Assembly: GCA_019925105.1 (NCBI GenBank)
Contig: JAHGAU010000039.1
Span: forward strand, 124,001 to 188,000
Length of the DNA stretch: 64,000 bases
DNA from: Niebla homalea
Lineage: Eukaryota > Ascomycota > Lecanoromycetes > Lecanorales > Ramalinaceae
Direction: 5' to 3'
Shown: piece by piece, positions 1-13,689 of the stretch
Layout of the letters: the number at the start of each line of letters is the position of its first letter
Position numbering within the stretch: the first letter of the stretch is position 1
The notes under the pieces: generated by a model
Told to the model about the DNA's origin: nothing
Databases searched by the model: none
What the model saw: only the letters and a program-made list of their open reading frames with translations
Position numbers and translations under genes: made by a program

Positions 1-49
1 TTAATAAAATAGTAATAAAGCTATCGTTATCGTTAATTTTATCTTAAAG

Positions 50-1318
50 AGCCGTTTACCGTATTATTATAATACTTCCCAAGTTAATAAAATAACCGTT
101 AAAAAGCCCCAAATCGCATCCTTTTATTAAGTAAATATTTATAAAGAGCCGCTTTTTGGGCCTTATCCGTAATATTTTAATAATAAGAAGATTTATTAGG
201 GTATCTAAGTCTTAATCATTGGTATAATTAATAATACGCTGGTATTAAGTAAGGCCCTAATTTTTTAACGTTAATTACGGATTTTTCTGCTATTTATATT
301 TCCGTTTAATTACTTTGAAAAGCTTATATATATATTATAATATAATTACTCTTAATAATTATAAATTTATTAAGGCGGTATACTTTTTCTTTAAGTAAAC
401 CTTAAGCGTAATATAAAGTTAAGTATTATAAAGAGTTCTTAAGTCGGGCTTATCGTTTATAAGGCCGAAATTAATAAACTTAATACTTAAAAAAGATTGG
501 GATTTAATTAAGATATTTTCCGGCTTTAAGTCTTAATATATTACGTTACGGGGATATAAATATTTAAGTATATTAAGGGCCCAAAAAAATAAATCTATAG
601 TTTCTTTTATAATAATAAGGCTTTCGCTATATAGATCCTTTAGATTTCCGAGAAGAAAATAAGATATTATTAAAAAAAGTAGAAGGTTTTCTCGGAAATC
701 TATAATTTAAACGGTATTTTCCTTTTTAACGGTTAGATTCTATTTAATCCACACGGATAATTATGCTTATATATGGATTCTCCCTTATAATACGGATCTC
801 TCTGCGGATTTACTTTAATTAGTTTTTTTTCTGTTATTTCCTACGTTTTTTGCCCTTTTTTTTATTAAGGTTTATAAAATTCCTTACGGGCGTATATCGC
901 GTTAGTACTTACGTTAATAACTTTATTTACTCCTCTGAATAAGTTATTTTTAAGATTCCGTTTATAAATATAAATAAAAAGTTACCTAAGAATAAAGGGT
1001 TAACTAGGCTATACGGTAATTAAGTGGCTATCGATCTTAAGTACGTTAAGCGGAGGAAGAGCTATATAATTATTTTTAAGAAACTTTTTTATTTTTTCGT
1101 TATATTTAACTTTATATATTTTATAATTAATTAACTCAACCTTAAAGTTAAGCCCCTAAGTATAAACCTTAAGTTCTTATTTCTTTTCCTCCTTTTTTAG
1201 GTTTAGAATCCAAGTAAAATAATACTATATTTCCTTTTTTATTTAACCGCTATAATTAATAACCGTTTTATTTATTAACGAATCCCTTAATATAAAATAC
1301 TTTTCATTATCAATAATA
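50..1318 (-). pseudogene. FHA-protein kinase gene, C-terminal part (RIPed, split)
   Basis: Read on the minus strand this is the end of an FHA domain followed by a Ser/Thr protein kinase domain. In order I see the FHA loop LRDSLINKTVINYSG (about 1250-1300), a degraded glycine loop (R-G-V-N-K-V-I-N, about 920-950), the Lys of YARKEFYKP (about 870-895), YFLLGNLKDLYSESL (about 610-665), the catalytic loop Y*DLKPENIL in place of HRDLKPENIL (about 510-540), NFG in place of DFG (about 462-471), a degraded APE segment, and RPKE..L near the C-terminal lobe (about 145-170). Stops fall where Gln, Trp or Arg would be, and catalytic Asp and His are changed by transitions, so it is inactive. One frame slip is likely around 780-840. 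The N-terminal part lies at 13739-14062, beyond the A1/A2 insertion. The family (FHA plus kinase, as in CHK2/Rad53-type proteins) is known; the specific role is not inferable. Confidence 0.85.
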
Positions 1319-1323
1319 TTATT
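1319..1323. repeat. Target-site duplication TTATT, left copy (element A1)
   Basis: Five bases TTATT directly before the A1 LTR, repeated exactly at 13734-13738 after its other end. Counting it once restores a continuous reading frame of the FHA domain across the insertion. Confidence 0.85.
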
Positions 1324-1467
1324 TGTTGAAATGGTAGGGTGTAACTTGCTTAGTTTTTTTTAAGTACTATGTAAGGTGCTAAGCGATATCTATCTATGAG
1401 AAGTCTAAGAAGTAGACTAACCCTCTTTTAATAATAGCCGAGGTCTTTGCCTTCTGTACTTTTAATA
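1324..1467 (-). repeat. 3' LTR of A1
   Basis: About 144 bp, the reverse complement of the 138-bp A-family LTR with a few extra T in a T-run. The outer side (1324-1420) keeps more G+C than the inner side, whose terminus has changed from TGTCAG to TATTAAAAG-like sequence by RIP. Confidence 0.85.
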
Positions 1468-1529
1468 TTCCTACTTAATTAATAGCTTTATAATATTATA
1501 ATACCGTATTATTTACCAAGTAAGGAGTA

Positions 1530-4500
1530 AGAGCTCCCATTAAACCGTATTACCGCAGCAATGGGTATATTTATCCCAACTTTAATAGTAAAAGGTATAT
1601 CTTAAACTTTAAAGGTATAGTTATTTTAATTTTAAATAATTTCTGAATTTTTAAAAAACGTCCCTTAATAATGGCTTTATTAAGTTATCTACTATTATAT
1701 TATTAATAGGATAATATATAAGCTTTATTTATTTATTAACTATATACTCCCGGAGGAAGTAATACTTAATATATATATATTTTATCTTTAAGTAATTTAT
1801 AAGGTCCTTCGTTAATATAATCGCTCCTTAATTATTATAAAAGATTACCGTAATAAAGGTAAAAGCCTTAATATTATGCTTAAGCCAGGTAAGAAAAGCG
1901 TAATCTTATATAATATCCTTATCCTTAAAGGCCGGTAATACCGTTGGATTTAAAGTAACTTTAATAAGTTAGGTTAATAACCGTTCAAGTTAAATCGCCT
2001 CTTTAATAACGTTATATTATCTTACGTACTCGGCCTTATAAGTAAATAAAGCCATAGTTAATTAACGTTTTAAAGACCAGTTAATAGCTATATTTCCCAG
2101 GTTAAAAGTATATCCGGAGGTAAACCGACGTATTTACGGGTCGCCGGCGTAATTTAAGTCTATATAATTATTAAGGGGCTTTAGAAAGCCTTAAAAAACG
2201 AGCTTTAAGGAGGCTATACCATAAAAGTAATAAAAGATCTTCTTAACGGCTATTTAATACCCTTTATTAAGATTAAATACGTAATATAATATTACCGATA
2301 CCGTATAAACTATATTAAGCTTAATACCTATTATAATATATATAAGTAAACCAATAGCGGATTAATATTTAAGCCGGAATTACTTTAAGGCGGTATACTC
2401 CTTATTAACCGGCTTAAAACGGGTATTTACGTTTATAAAAATAACTATACCGTTATCCTTAAAGAGAAAATTATTATATATATTAAATTAAATAAGAACT
2501 TATTTAACGTAGCTTTCTTAATTAAAAGTTAAAGTTCGATTTTATCGATTATAAGTAATACTTATATTTAAGTATTAATTATATAAACTTAGATCGGATA
2601 TCTTAAACTTTTTATTTAATTAAGCTTTTAAGTTAATAATAATTTATTTATTAACTTTTATTATTAAGATATTATTAATATATATAATAATAATAATATT
2701 AATATCCGGGTTAAGGAATACGTTATAATCTTTATTAATATAATAAAAATTAAGTTTCTTAAGGAATATAAAAAGGTATTAATATTAAATCCGGAATAAC
2801 TATTTAAGCTTATAAAAAGCTTTATTTAATAAATAAATACGACTTAAGTTATTATTAAAGCCCGTTAATTAATAAATATAAATCTTTTTAAGGATATTAT
2901 TATAAAGGAATATTATTTTAACGTTTATTTACTTAATCTTTAAATTATATATAACCATTATAATAAAAAGGGCCTTATAGCTTATAAGCTTAATAATTAT
3001 TATAAAAGTATTAAAGAAATTTAAACCTTCTTTTTATTAAAATCTACGGATTATTTACTTAGCCTTATACTAAGTAATATTACCGTTTAATTTATATTTA
3101 TACTTATAAACTTACTTATTATTTAATACCTTAATACCGGGAAATAAATCTATTAAGACTTAAGTTTTATTCTTTTTTAAGGATTTAACTTTATTTTTTA
3201 TAATAAATTCTTATTTTATTTTATAATATACGTCCTTTATAACTTATATATAAATCGTAAACTTAGTATAGTCCGTAAGGATCGCGGTTATAAAATATAT
3301 AAGCGTTAATTAAAAGCCGGTGGCTTAATAATTAAAGTCCCGGTTACGCCGGTAACTTAAAGGTTATATTTTAATTATATAAGCTTAAATAAATAAATTT
3401 GGAGATTTAATAAATTTTCTTAAAAACGGATAATAATATAAAATTAAATTATAAGGATTAAGTAAATTTAAGTTTAAATTTATAAAAATATATATACCCG
3501 GAGATTCTTTTATAATATTATTATTAAAAGTAAATAAGGATAATATAAATAAATCCTCCTTATTAATATTTTCCTTAATAATTATAGGTTTTAAGGTTAT
3601 ATAGGGTTTAAGTTACTTATCGGATATAAATTTAATTATATCCTTAATAATAATATTATCGGTTTTATCCGTAATATCTATAATATAAAAATTTTATATA
3701 ATAATAATAATTGGTTTATTATTTATATTTTTATTATTATTAAAACGTATCCGTTTTAATAATAGCTAGAAATCCACGGTAATTATTTCCTTCTATCTTA
3801 ATATTAAATAACGAATTAATAAGGGGTTATTAGCCTTACGTTTAAGTTAAACGGTTTTATCTTTTAACCATTTAACGTAATTATAACGTTAAACCCGGCT
3901 ATTTAATATAAGTATTTTATAAACGTAATAGCCCTTAAAGCCGATAAAGCGTTCTTTAATAATCTTAATTTAAAATTTTATTTAATTTATATTTAAAAGT
4001 TTACGCTTTTAATATATATTACGTCGTTTAACTTTCTTAATAAAAAATTAATTAGGTTTTTTAAAACTTATAGCCTAATTTAATACGTTATAAATATTTA
4101 TAAATATTATATTATATATAAAGACCGTTATAATAATAAGTTTAATAATAAAAATACGCGGTAAATTATTATTTAATAATATTATATAAACCCGGGTAAT
4201 AAGGGTTTAATTTATTTATTTAAAAATACCGTTTTATTAAAGGTAATAAAGTACTATAAACTCTTATTAAATCTTTTTAACGTATTATTAATTATTAAAT
4301 TAAAAGCCGCTATATATATTATTATTGTTAATATATAAACGGCGGATAAAGCGGTTTAAATAATAAATTTTCTTTATATAACCTTAAAAGGCTTTAAGAA
4401 TCATTTTATATAAAGAGTTTAATAATAAGGTTATATAAATAACTTTAATAATATCTTTAATAAAAATAATAATTTACTTATAATTAACTTTTATATTATT

Positions 4501-6232
4501 AATAAAATTAATTAAATCGGAATAAATAAGCTTGTTTTAATAAATATTAAATTTAATATAATTTTTATTTAACTTAAGCTTTATTTATATCTTTATATAA
4601 ATAACGTACTTATAATCCCTTAATAGATTTAATAAGTTAAAAAGGTTAATATTAATTACCGTTTCCGATAAAAGCTTGATATTTTATTCCTTTATATACC
4701 CCGTTACTTTATATTAGTATTTTAAGGCTTCTTAATTTACGGGAGTAATATATAGGGTTATAAGTATTAAATTATTAATAACTTTAATATTAATTTTAAG
4801 GAGGTAAAGGGTTACCAGTAAAAATTTTATAAAGATATTATTACGGTTAATAAATATGCTTAAATCCTCCGGGTCGTTATTTTATTTAAGGGGATAACCG
4901 GCTTATTATAATTATCCGGGATTAATAAAATTAAAGGTATTATTAAGGATAAAAAGGACGTTATAAATAATTAAATTACGGATACCTTTATTAAATTAAT
5001 ATAAGATTTTAATAACTTTAATATAAATAGTATTCCTCCCCCCGGAAAAGCCTTTAATAATAATAAATTTAAGGAAAAGCTTTTTACGGATAAAAATACG
5101 GCTATTACCGACGATATAATTTATATAGCCAGTATTAAAGATATAAATAATAAGAATAGATATATTTATAATTAAATATACTTAATAATCCCGGTAAATA
5201 ACGGGCGGTAAAGTCAATATAACAACGGCAACGTATATAAAGGCTAGGTTTATTAAGGCCTTAGCCTTTAAAGGGGCTTTATATTCCTTATCCTTAAACT
5301 TATTATTACCTTTATTATTACCTTTATTATTGTTATTACCGCCGTTATTATAGTATTAACGTTTTTAATTATTACCGGTACCTATATTACTATTATTATC
5401 GTTATTACGGTATTTATTATTATTATTATAGGTCAATTTATTATACCCGTAAAGTAAGCGATAGCCAGTAATAATATAAAAACGTTTTTTTTATAAAACC
5501 TTAACGTAATAACCTTAACGGATACCGAATTACGGAGGAATATAGAGCGGAATAAAATTATTTAAACGGATATTATCCCGGAAGCGTAAATCGGTAATAA
5601 TGGCCGTAAGGGTTATAATATTAAACGTAAACGTTTTATTTAAGGCTTTATATTAAAGAAACCGGTTAATAATATGGGTAAGTACGTATTTTAAAACGTT
5701 AATATTACTATCGGCCGTTTAGAACGGCTTATGCTTATCATTATATTGGTTAATATAGGCTTTATACTCCGGGCCGAGGCCCTCATGGAACTACCAAATA
5801 AGTACGTTATTATCAATGATAACCGTACCCTGGAAATTCTGTAATTTATTGTGAGGGTAAGGGAGGTGAAGCGCCTAAGGGCCGACGCGAGGTAACCTAA
5901 GCCCTTAAGCTGATACCGAGTGCGGAGGGTGTTCTACGCCACTTTGGCATTCTTAATATTCTTAATAGTATGCCAATTGGTCCTTTTAGTCCTTATACGG
6001 ATTACGGTATAGGTTATAAAGTGCCCTTAATTATAGGTATCTTAAGCCTTTATAAGCTTATTATCCTTAAGAGCTTTAATCTTAATAAAGCGTAGGCTAG
6101 AATCTATAATCCAGTAGTTAAGCCGGGTAAGCTTGAGTTTCTTACTTATTTCACGTTCTTATATAATATACCTAAGGTTGTCCTTAAGCTTAATAACCTT
6201 ATTAAAGGTACCGGTAATCTTAAAAAGGTCGG

Positions 6233-6324
<92 letters not shown>

Positions 6325-7340
6325 GTAATTTAACTTAAAAACTAAAGAGATTTATATCGTTAAAAAGCGACGGGATTATAATTAATAATATTAAGCCCTT
6401 AAATAAAGATAACTTAAATAATAATAATAGTAAATAGTACTTTAGATCGTTATTTTCTAAGACTATAGCCTTCCTAAATAAAGTACGTGTAAAACGGAAC
6501 ATCTTATAAAGTATATAATAGCGGGCTTAAAGTTTCTTTTTACTTAATAAGAACTATAATTTAAGGATTAATAATAAATAATGGAGTTTCTTAATCTTAA
6601 CGGACCGTTTAAGACGTAAAGCTTATAGAGTATAGGTAATATATTAAATAAGGGAACGTTACTTAAGGATAAATAGTTTAATTACGGGTTAAAATAATAG
6701 AATATATAGATTAAGATAATCGATGTACTCTTAATAATCTTAATAAAAAGCCTTTAAAAATAAAGATATAATTAATTTAAACCTTAATAATTTTAATAAA
6801 AAGGAAAAAGCCCTTAAAGTAAATATTTTATTTCTCTTTATATTTAAATTTTAATACGGTAACTAAGATAGTAATAACTTAAACTAAATAATTAACTTAA
6901 TCGAAAAATTAAGTATACGCGATAATAAGCTTTATAAACCGCTTTAATCGCTTTAATAATAATGGTAAATAAACGTTTACCTCTTTTTATTCTTTAAGGG
7001 TATTAGCGCGTTTAATAGGAATCCGCCGATCTAACGGCCCTATAAGTATAATATAAGGTTACTATACCCTTATAACGTACGTATAGATCGGTATACAGGG
7101 CTATTATACCCTACGATTCTACGTATAAATAATAATTAAGTTAAGAACGTCCCAGCCTTTTTATTTTCTCGTCTTAGCCTCCTTATTTTTTAGGTAACTA
7201 AAGCTTAAATCGATAGGACTATTAAGTAATTATAATAGTTATAATAATAATAAGAATCGTTACGATAATAAAGCGACGGCTCTTAAGGTATTTAAGCTAT
7301 ATAGCGTAACTAAGGCTTACTAAATTGCTGAGCGCAGTGG
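1530..7340 (-). pseudogene. A1 gag-pol remnant
   Basis: Minus-strand remains of a Copia polyprotein, mirror of A2. The reverse-transcriptase active site reads Y-I-D-N-I-L (YVDDIL with one Asp changed to Asn) at about 2655-2690. RNase H and the C-terminal segment lie at about 1540-2150, integrase at about 4010-4510, and the nucleocapsid-like segment near 5400. Many in-frame TAA/TAG codons make it non-functional. A (TAA)n tract at 6239-6323 lies in the gag part. A GC-richer patch at 5770-5960 has escaped most mutation, so it is useful for inferring the ancestral sequence. Confidence 0.75.
6239..6323. repeat. (TAA)n microsatellite inside A1
   Basis: Nearly uninterrupted trinucleotide repeat of about 28 units. 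The same tract occurs as (TTA)n at the matching position of A2 and B, so it belongs to the A family and not to the host. Any poly-isoleucine open frame across it is an artefact. Confidence 0.95.
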
Positions 7341-7351
7341 TAAGTATATAA

Positions 7352-7366
7352 GCCGGGCTTATAACC
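7352..7366 (-). promoter_or_regulatory. Primer-binding site of A1
   Basis: Directly inside the 5' LTR; on the element strand GGTTATAAGCCCGGC. It complements the anticodon stem-loop half of initiator tRNA-Met (loop CUCAUAA) if one G-to-A RIP change is allowed. Copia-type elements are known to prime from an internally cut tRNA. Confidence 0.75.
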
Positions 7367-7471
7367 TGTTGAAATGGTAGGGTATAACTTACTTAGTTTT
7401 TTTTAAGTACTATATAAGGTACTAAACGATATCTATCTATGAGAAGTCCAAGAAGTAAACTAACCCTCTTT
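7367..7471 (-). repeat. 5' LTR of A1, inner piece
   Basis: Minus-orientation A-family LTR that stops at CCCTCTTT where A2 begins. The missing outer piece is found at 13690-13733 after A2. Confidence 0.9.
7467..7471. repeat. Target-site duplication TCTTT, left copy (element A2)
   Basis: TCTTT lies immediately before the TG of A2 and again at 13690-13694 immediately after its terminal CA. Confidence 0.9.
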
Positions 7472-7609
7472 TGTCAGAAGTGCAGAAGGCAAAGACCTCG
7501 GCTATTACCAAAAGGGGACTAGCCTACTTCCTGGACTTCTTATAGATAGGTATCGCTCAGCACCTTATATAGTACTTAACTAAGTAAGTTATACCTTATT
7601 ACTTCAACA
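7472..7609 (+). repeat. 5' LTR of A2
   Basis: 138 bp, TGTCAG...CAACA. The first ~90 bases match the little-mutated 3' LTR almost exactly; the inner ~45 bases carry C-to-T/G-to-A changes. Confidence 0.93.
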
Positions 7610-7624
7610 GGTTATAAGCCCGGC
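7610..7624 (+). promoter_or_regulatory. Primer-binding site of A2
   Basis: GGTTATAAGCCCGGC directly after the LTR; matches half-molecule initiator tRNA-Met as in the other Copia elements here. Confidence 0.75.
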
Positions 7625-7639
7625 TTATATGCTTATTAC

Positions 7640-8671
7640 TGCGCTTAATAATTAATAAGCCTTAATAATAATAGCTTAAATATTTTAAGAGCCGTATTAT
7701 CGCTCCGCCAGTATTGTAACGGCTCTTATTATTATTATAACTATTATAGTTACTTAGTAGTTTTATTAATTTAAGCCTTAACCACCTAAAAATAAAAAGG
7801 TTAAAATGAAAAAATAAGAAGGCTAAGACGCTATTTAACTTAAAACTATTATTTATACGTAAACCGTAAGGTATATTAACCCTATATACCGATCTACGCG
7901 TACGCTATAAAAGTATAATAGCACCTATAGGGCCGTTAAATCGGCGGATCCTTAATAAATACGTTAATACCTTTAAAGAATAAAGGGAAACGTTTATTTA
8001 TTATTAAGGCAATTAAAATAACTTATAAAGCTTATTATTATATATACTTAGCCTTTTAATTAAGTTAGCCACTTAATTTAAGCTATTATTATTCTAGTTT
8101 TATATTAAAGTTTATTTTAATTACCGTATTAAAGTTTAAATATAAAAAGAAATAAAATATTTACTTTTAAGGCTTTTTCCTTTTTATTAAAATTATTAAG
8201 GCTTAAATTAATTATAGCTTTATTTTCAGGGGCTTTTTACCAAGATTTTTACTATTATTAAAATTATTAAGAATATATCGATTATTTTAATTTATATATT
8301 TTATTATTTTAGCCCGTAATTAAACTATCTATCTTTAAATAACGTTCTTTTACCCGGCGTATTATATATACTTTATAAGGTTTACGCTTTAAACGGTCCG
8401 TTAAAATTAAGAAGCTTTATTATTTATTATAAGTTTTTAAATTATAATTCTTATTAAGTAAGAAGAAACTCCGGGCCCGTTACCGTTTATTTTATAAAAC
8501 GTTCCGTTTTATATATATATTATTTAGGAAAGCCGTAATCTTAAAAAATAACGATCTAGAATATTATTTATTATTATTATTATTTAAGTTATCTTTATTT
8601 AAGGGTTTAATATTATTAATTATAATCCCGTTGCCCCTTAATAATATAAATCTCTTTAACCTTTAAGCTAA

Positions 8672-8738
<67 letters not shown>

Positions 8739-11700
8739 CTGACCTTTTTAAGATTACCGGTACCTTTAATAAGGTTATTAAGCTTAAGGATAACCTTAAA
8801 TATATTATATAAAAACGTAAAATAAGTAAAAGGCTTAAGTTTATCCGGTTTAATTATTAAATTATAGATTTTAGCTTATATTTTATTAAGATTAAAGCTT
8901 TTAAAGGTAATAAGCTTATAAAAACTTAAAATATTTATAATTAAGGATACTTTATAACCTATACCGTAATCCGTATAAAGATTAAGGGGATTAATTAATA
9001 TATTATTAAGAATATTAAGAATATTAAAGTAACGTAAAATACCCTCCGTATTCAGTATTAATTTAAGGGCTTAAGTTATTTTACGTTGGCCCTTAAACGC
9101 TTTACTTCCCTTACCCTTAATTAATATTTAGATCCAAATAAGTATTATAATAAATATTAAAATTTTTTTAATAAATTATAGAATTTCCAGGGTATAATAA
9201 TTATTAATAATAACGTACTTATTTAATAATTTTATAAAAGCCTTAACCCGGAGTATAAAGCCTATATTAATTAATATAACGATAAATATAAGCCGTTTTA
9301 AACGGTTAATAATAATATTAACGTTTTAAAATACGTATTTACCTATATTATTAACCGGTTTCTTTAATATAAAGCCTTAAATAAGACGTTTACGTTTAAT
9401 ATTATAACTTTTACGGTTATTATTACCGATTTACGCTTCCAGGATAATATCCGCTTAAATAATTTTACTTTATTTTATATTTTTCCGTAGTTCAGTATCC
9501 GTTAAAATTATTACGTTAAGGTTTTATAAAAGAAATATTTTTATATTATTGCTAATTATCGTTTATTTTACGGGTATAATAAATCAACTTATAATAATAA
9601 TAATAGGCGCCATAATAATAATAATAATAATAATATAGGTATTAATAATAATTAAAAACGCCGGTATTACGGTAATAACAGTAATAACGGTAATAAAGGT
9701 AATAATAAAAGCAACGATAAATCCAAGGATAAAGAATATAAAGCCTTTTTAAGGGCTAAGGCCTTAATAAACCTAGCCTTTATATATATTACCGTCGCTA
9801 TACCAACTTTACCGCCCGTTATTTACCGGGATTATTAGGTATATTTAATTATAAATATATCTATTCTTATTATTTATATTTTTAATATTGGCTATATAAA
9901 TTATATCGTTAATAATAACCGTATTTTTATCCGTAAGGAGCTTTTCTTTAAATTTATTATTATTAAAGGCTTTTCTAAGGGGAAAAATATTATTTATATT
10001 AAAATTATTAAAATCCTATATTAATTTAATAAAGACGTCCGTAATTTAATCGTTTATAATATCCTTTTTATTTTTAATAATACTTTTAATTTTATTAGCC
10101 CCAGATAACTATAATAAGCCAGTTATCCTTTTAAGTAAAATAATGATTTAAAGGATTTAAATATATTTATCGGCCGTAACGGTATCTTTATAAAACTTTT
10201 ATTAACGGCCCTTTATTTCCTTAAAGTCGATATTAAAGTTATTAATAATTTAATACCCGTAACCCTATATATTATTCCTATAAATTAAAAAGCCTTAAAA
10301 TATTAATATAAAGTAACGGGGTATATAAAGAAGCAAAATATTAAGCTTTTACCGGAAACGGTAACCGGTATTAACTTTTTTAACCTATTAAATTTATTAA
10401 GGGATTATAAGTACGTTATTTATATAAAGATATGAATAAAGCTTAAATTAAATAAAAATTATATTAAACTTAATATTTATTAAAATAAACTTATTTATTC
10501 CGATTTAATTAATTTTATTAATAATATAAAAACTGATTATAAATAAATCATTATTTTTATTAAAAACGTTATTAAGGTCATTTATATAACCTTATTACCA
10601 GATTCTTTATATAAAACGGTTCTTAAGGCCTTTTAAGGTTATATAAAGAAAATCCATTACCTAAACCGTTTTATCTGCCGTTTATATATTAATAATAATA
10701 ATATATATAATGGCTTTTAATTTAATAATTAATGGTACGTTAAAGGGATTTAATAAGAATTTATAGTACTTTATAACCCTTAATAAAACGGTATTTCTAA
10801 ATAAATAAATTAAACCTTTATTATTTGGGCTTATATAATACTATTAGATAATAACCTATTACGTATTCTTATTATTGAACTTATTATTATAATGGTTTTT
10901 ATATATAATATAATACTTATAAGTATTTATAACGTATTAAATTAAGCTATAAATTTTAGGAAACCCGATTAATCTTTTATTAAAAAGGTTAAACGATATA
11001 ATATATATTAAGAATATAAGCTTCCGGGTATAAATTGGATAAAATTTTAAATTAAAGTTATTAAAGAACGTTTTATTGGCTTTAAGGGTTATTATGTTTA
11101 TAAAATGCTTATATTAAATAACCGGGTCCAACGCTATAATTACGTTAAATAATTAAAGGATAAGGCCGTTTAGCCTAAATATAAGGCCGATAACCTTTTA
11201 CCGGTTTATTACTTAATACCGAAATAGGGAAAGATAATTACCGTAAATTTCTAATTATTATTAAAACGGATACGTCTTAATAATAATAAAAATATAAATA
11301 ATAAACCGGTTATTATTATTATATAAAATTTTTATATTATAAACGTTACGGATAAAACCGATAATATTATTATTAAAAATATAATTAAACTTATATCCGA
11401 TAAATAACTTAAGCCTTATATAATCTTAAAACCTATAATTATTAAGGAAAATATTAATAAAAAGGATTTATTTATATTATCCTTATTTATCCTTAATAGT
11501 AATATTATAAAGGAATCTCCGGGTATATATATTTTTATAGACTTAAACTTAAGTTTATTTAATTTTTATAATTTAATTTTATATTATTATTTATCTTTAA
11601 AAAACTTATTAAATCTTTAAATTTATTTACTTAAATTTACGTAATTAAAATATAACCCTTAAGTTATTAACGTAACCGGGACTTTAATTATTAAGCCGTT

Positions 11701-13440
11701 AATTCTTAATTAACGTTTATATATCTTATAGCCGCGATCCTTACGGATTATACCGAATTTACGACCTATATATAAGCCGTAAAGGACGTATACTGCAAAA
11801 TAAAGTAAAAGCTCGCTATAGAAAATAAAGTTAAGTCCTTAAAGAAAAATAAAATTTAAATTCTAATAGATTTACCTCTTAATATTAACGTACTAAATAA
11901 TAAATAAGTTTATAAGTATAAACGTAAACTAAACGGTAATATTACCCGGTATAAAGCCAAGTAAATAATCCGTGGCTTTTAATAAAAGGAAGGCTTAGAT
12001 TTCTTTAATATTTTTATAACGGTTATTAAACTTATAAGTTATAAGGCCCTTTTTATTATAACGACTATATATAACTTAAAGATTAAATAAATAGACGTTA
12101 AAATAATATTCCTTTACGGTAATATCCTTAAAAAGATTTATATTTATTAACTTACGGGCTTTAATAATAATTTTAAACGGGTTTACCTATTAAATAAAGC
12201 TTTTTATAAGCTTAAATAATTACTTTAAATTTAATATTAATACTTCTTTATATTCCTTAAGAAACTTAATTACCATTATATTAATAAAGATTATAACGTA
12301 TTCTTAAACCCGGATATTAATATTATTATTATCATATATATCGATAATATTTTAATAATAAAAGTTAATAAACGGGCTATTACCGATTTAAAAACTTAAT
12401 TAAATAAAAAGTTTAAGATATCCGATCTGGGCCTATATAATTAATACCTGGGTATAAGTATTACCCGTAATTAATAAAATTAAACCTTAACTCTTAATTA
12501 AAAAAGCTACGTTAAATAGGTTTTTACTTAATTTAATATATATAATAATCCTTTCTTTAAGGGTAACAGTATAGCTATCTTTATAAACGTAAATATCCGT
12601 TTTAAGCCGGTTAATAAGGAATATATTATCCCGAAGTAATTTTAATTTAAATATTAATCCGTTATTAACTTACTTATATATATTATAATAAGTATTAAGT
12701 TTAATATAACTTATACGGTATTGGTAATATTACGTTACGCGTTTAATCCTAATAAAGGGCATTAAATAACCGTTAAGAAAATCTTTCGTTATTTCCGCGG
12801 TATAGTTTCTTTAAAGCTCGTTTTTTAAGGCCCTTTAAAGCCCCTTAATAATTATACAGACTCAGACTACGCCGGCGACCTATAAATACGTCGGTTTATT
12901 TCCGGATATGCCTTTAACCTAGGAAGTATAATTATTAATTAATCTTTAAAACGTTAACCAATTATAGCCCTATTTACTTATAAAGCTAAATACGTAAGAT
13001 AATATAACGTTATTAAAGAAACGATTTAACTTAAACGGTTATTAATTTAACTTATTAAAGTTACCCCGAATTTAACGGTATTACCGGCCCTTAAGGATAA
13101 GGATATTATATAAGATTACGCCCTTCTTATTTAACCTAAGTATAATACCGGGGCTTTTACCCTTATTATAATAATCTTTTATAATAATTAAGGAGCGATT
13201 ATATTAATAAAGGACCTTATAAATTACTTAAAGACGAAATATATATATATTAAGTATTACTTCCTCCGGGAGTATATAGTTAATAAATAGGTAAAGCTCG
13301 TATATTATTTTATTAATAATATAATAACGGATAACCTAATAAAGCCGTTATTAAGGGACGCTTTTTAAAAATTCAGAAATCATTTAAAATTAAAGTAACT
13401 ATACCTTTAAAGTTTAAGATATATTTTTTACTATTAAAGT
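7640..13440 (+). pseudogene. A2 gag-pol remnant
   Basis: Decayed Copia polyprotein. A GYNKSTY stretch near 9550-9590 looks like the GHx4C end of a nucleocapsid knuckle with Cys changed to Tyr. The gag-pre-integrase and integrase core follow; the segment IQQEFIVLYNP**NGIS (about 10750-10800) is the integrase region before the catalytic Glu, with Gln codons now stops. Reverse transcriptase has the active site Y-I-D-N-I-L at about 12336-12354. RNase H has YTDSDYAGD (about 12855-12880), then YKAKYV and a PTNN-like/ADxLTKPL-like segment before 13350. The domain order integrase before reverse transcriptase defines Copia. Stops throughout make it dead. Confidence 0.88.
8671..8731. repeat. (TTA)n microsatellite inside A2
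   Basis: About 20 TTA units at the position matching the (TAA)n tract of A1 and the (TTA)n tract of B. Confidence 0.95.
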
Positions 13441-13551
13441 TAAGATGGATATACCCGTTATTACGGTAATACGGTTCAGTAAGAACTTTTACTCCTTACT
13501 TAATGAATAATACGGTATTATAGTATTATAAAGCTACTAATCAAGTAAGAA

Positions 13552-13689
13552 TATCAGAAGTGTAGAAGGCAAAGACCTCGGCTATTACCAAAAGGGGACT
13601 AGCCTACTTCCTGGACTTCTTATAGATAGGTATCGCTCAGCACCTTACATAGTACTTAACTAAGCAAGTTACACCCTACCACTTCAACA
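13552..13689 (+). repeat. 3' LTR of A2
   Basis: 138 bp, nearly unmutated apart from its first bases (TATCAG for TGTCAG). Best available guide to the unmutated A-family LTR. Confidence 0.93.

Larger units (their letters stand above)
7472..13689 (+). mobile_element. Copia LTR retrotransposon A2, full length
   Basis: Structurally complete 6218-bp element with 138-bp LTRs at 7472-7609 and 13552-13689, a primer-binding site and a Copia-order internal region (gag, integrase, reverse transcriptase, RNase H). A TCTTT duplication flanks it. It inserted into the 5' LTR of A1 in the opposite direction, which makes the two internal regions a head-to-head inverted repeat. RIP has destroyed all coding frames. 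Confidence 0.93.

Noticed and set aside
6133..6333. 66-codon open frame with a poly-isoleucine tail
   Set aside because: It is the translation of the (TAA)n/ATA microsatellite inside A1; the element's coding strand is the other one.
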